DNA from: JBBTWV01 sp038062615
GTDB taxonomy: Bacteria > Patescibacteriota > Gracilibacteria > UBA1369 > UM-FILTER-53-11
Direction of reading: 5' to 3'
NCBI GenBank assembly: GCA_038062615.1
Contig: JBBTWV010000005.1
Location: 1-5,479, forward strand
Length of the DNA: 5,479 nucleotides
The position numbers were made by a program, and so were the translations under genes. Of this stretch, positions 5,429-5,479 are shown piece by piece (the stretch's first letter is position 1; every line of letters starts with the position of its first letter). Below the pieces are notes generated by a model. The model was given only the letters and a program-made list of their open reading frames with translations. It did not search any database and was not told the DNA's origin.

Positions 5429-5434
5429 TACTAT
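5429..5434 (+). promoter_or_regulatory. candidate -10 element for a gene starting at 5442
   Basis: TACTAT (4 of 6 matches to TATAAT) ends seven bases before the ATG at 5442, again predicting initiation on or just before the start codon. No convincing -35 is visible at 15-19 bases upstream. Support comes mainly from the same spacing being seen at the other genes in the window. Confidence 0.25.
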
Positions 5435-5441
5435 TAAGCAA

Positions 5442-5479
5442 ATGAAACATGAGGGAGGAGTTTTTGAAGTAAGGAAGCG
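5442..5479 (+). CDS. possible 5' end of a hypothetical gene, cut by the window edge
   Basis: An ATG at 5442 opens twelve complete codons (MKHEGGVFEVRK) to the right edge without a stop. There is no Shine-Dalgarno upstream, but a -10-like TACTAT lies seven bases away. An alternative is that the purine-rich stretches at 5451-5460 or 5471-5477 are ribosome binding sites for a gene beginning just past the window. No usable start follows the first of these inside the window. Too little sequence is present to name a product. Confidence 0.3.
   Translation, partial: MKHEGGVFEVRK

Overview
The window is a compact piece of bacterial chromosome. It holds one tRNA gene, four well-supported protein genes on the + strand, one possible small gene on the - strand, and weak candidate gene starts running off both ends. 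GC content looks mid-40s by eye. The stop codons are standard: uvrB ends in TGA, so the code that reads TGA as glycine can be excluded. Short gaps, Shine-Dalgarno-poor starts, a PF13200-type secreted TIM-barrel protein, a minimal RNase II-family enzyme and a tRNA-Arg with a G34 anticodon together suggest a reduced-genome lineage such as Patescibacteria (CPR). This is an inference: no ribosomal or other phylogenetic marker is present.

Layout. Positions 1-106 hold no confidently assigned gene; a - strand frame that could start a gene runs off the left edge. tRNA-Arg (anticodon GCG) lies at 107-181 on the - strand. It is divergent from a secreted putative glycoside hydrolase-like protein (252-1337). 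Next is an RNB-family exoribonuclease (1390-2787) that lacks N-terminal cold-shock domains and ends in what looks like a dsRNA-binding domain instead of S1. Then come a 91-residue exported protein of unknown function (2814-3089) and full-length UvrB (3131-5101). A possible 65-residue - strand gene (5117-5314) converges on uvrB. The last 165 bases are non-coding, with promoter-like sequence and perhaps the first codons of a + strand gene at 5442.

The four + strand genes are co-directional, but they do not form an obvious pathway: envelope/secreted protein, RNA decay, secreted unknown, nucleotide-excision repair. Each of the last three has its own promoter-like sequence in the short gap before it, so I read them as separately transcribed neighbours rather than a functional operon. 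No strong intrinsic terminator is visible.

The most notable points are the RNB plus dsRBD-like architecture, the repeated placement of -10 elements so close to start codons that the mRNAs would be leaderless or nearly so, the tRNA-Arg(GCG), and an altered UvrA-contact motif in UvrB. I see no CRISPR array, insertion sequence, phage module or recognisable defence system.
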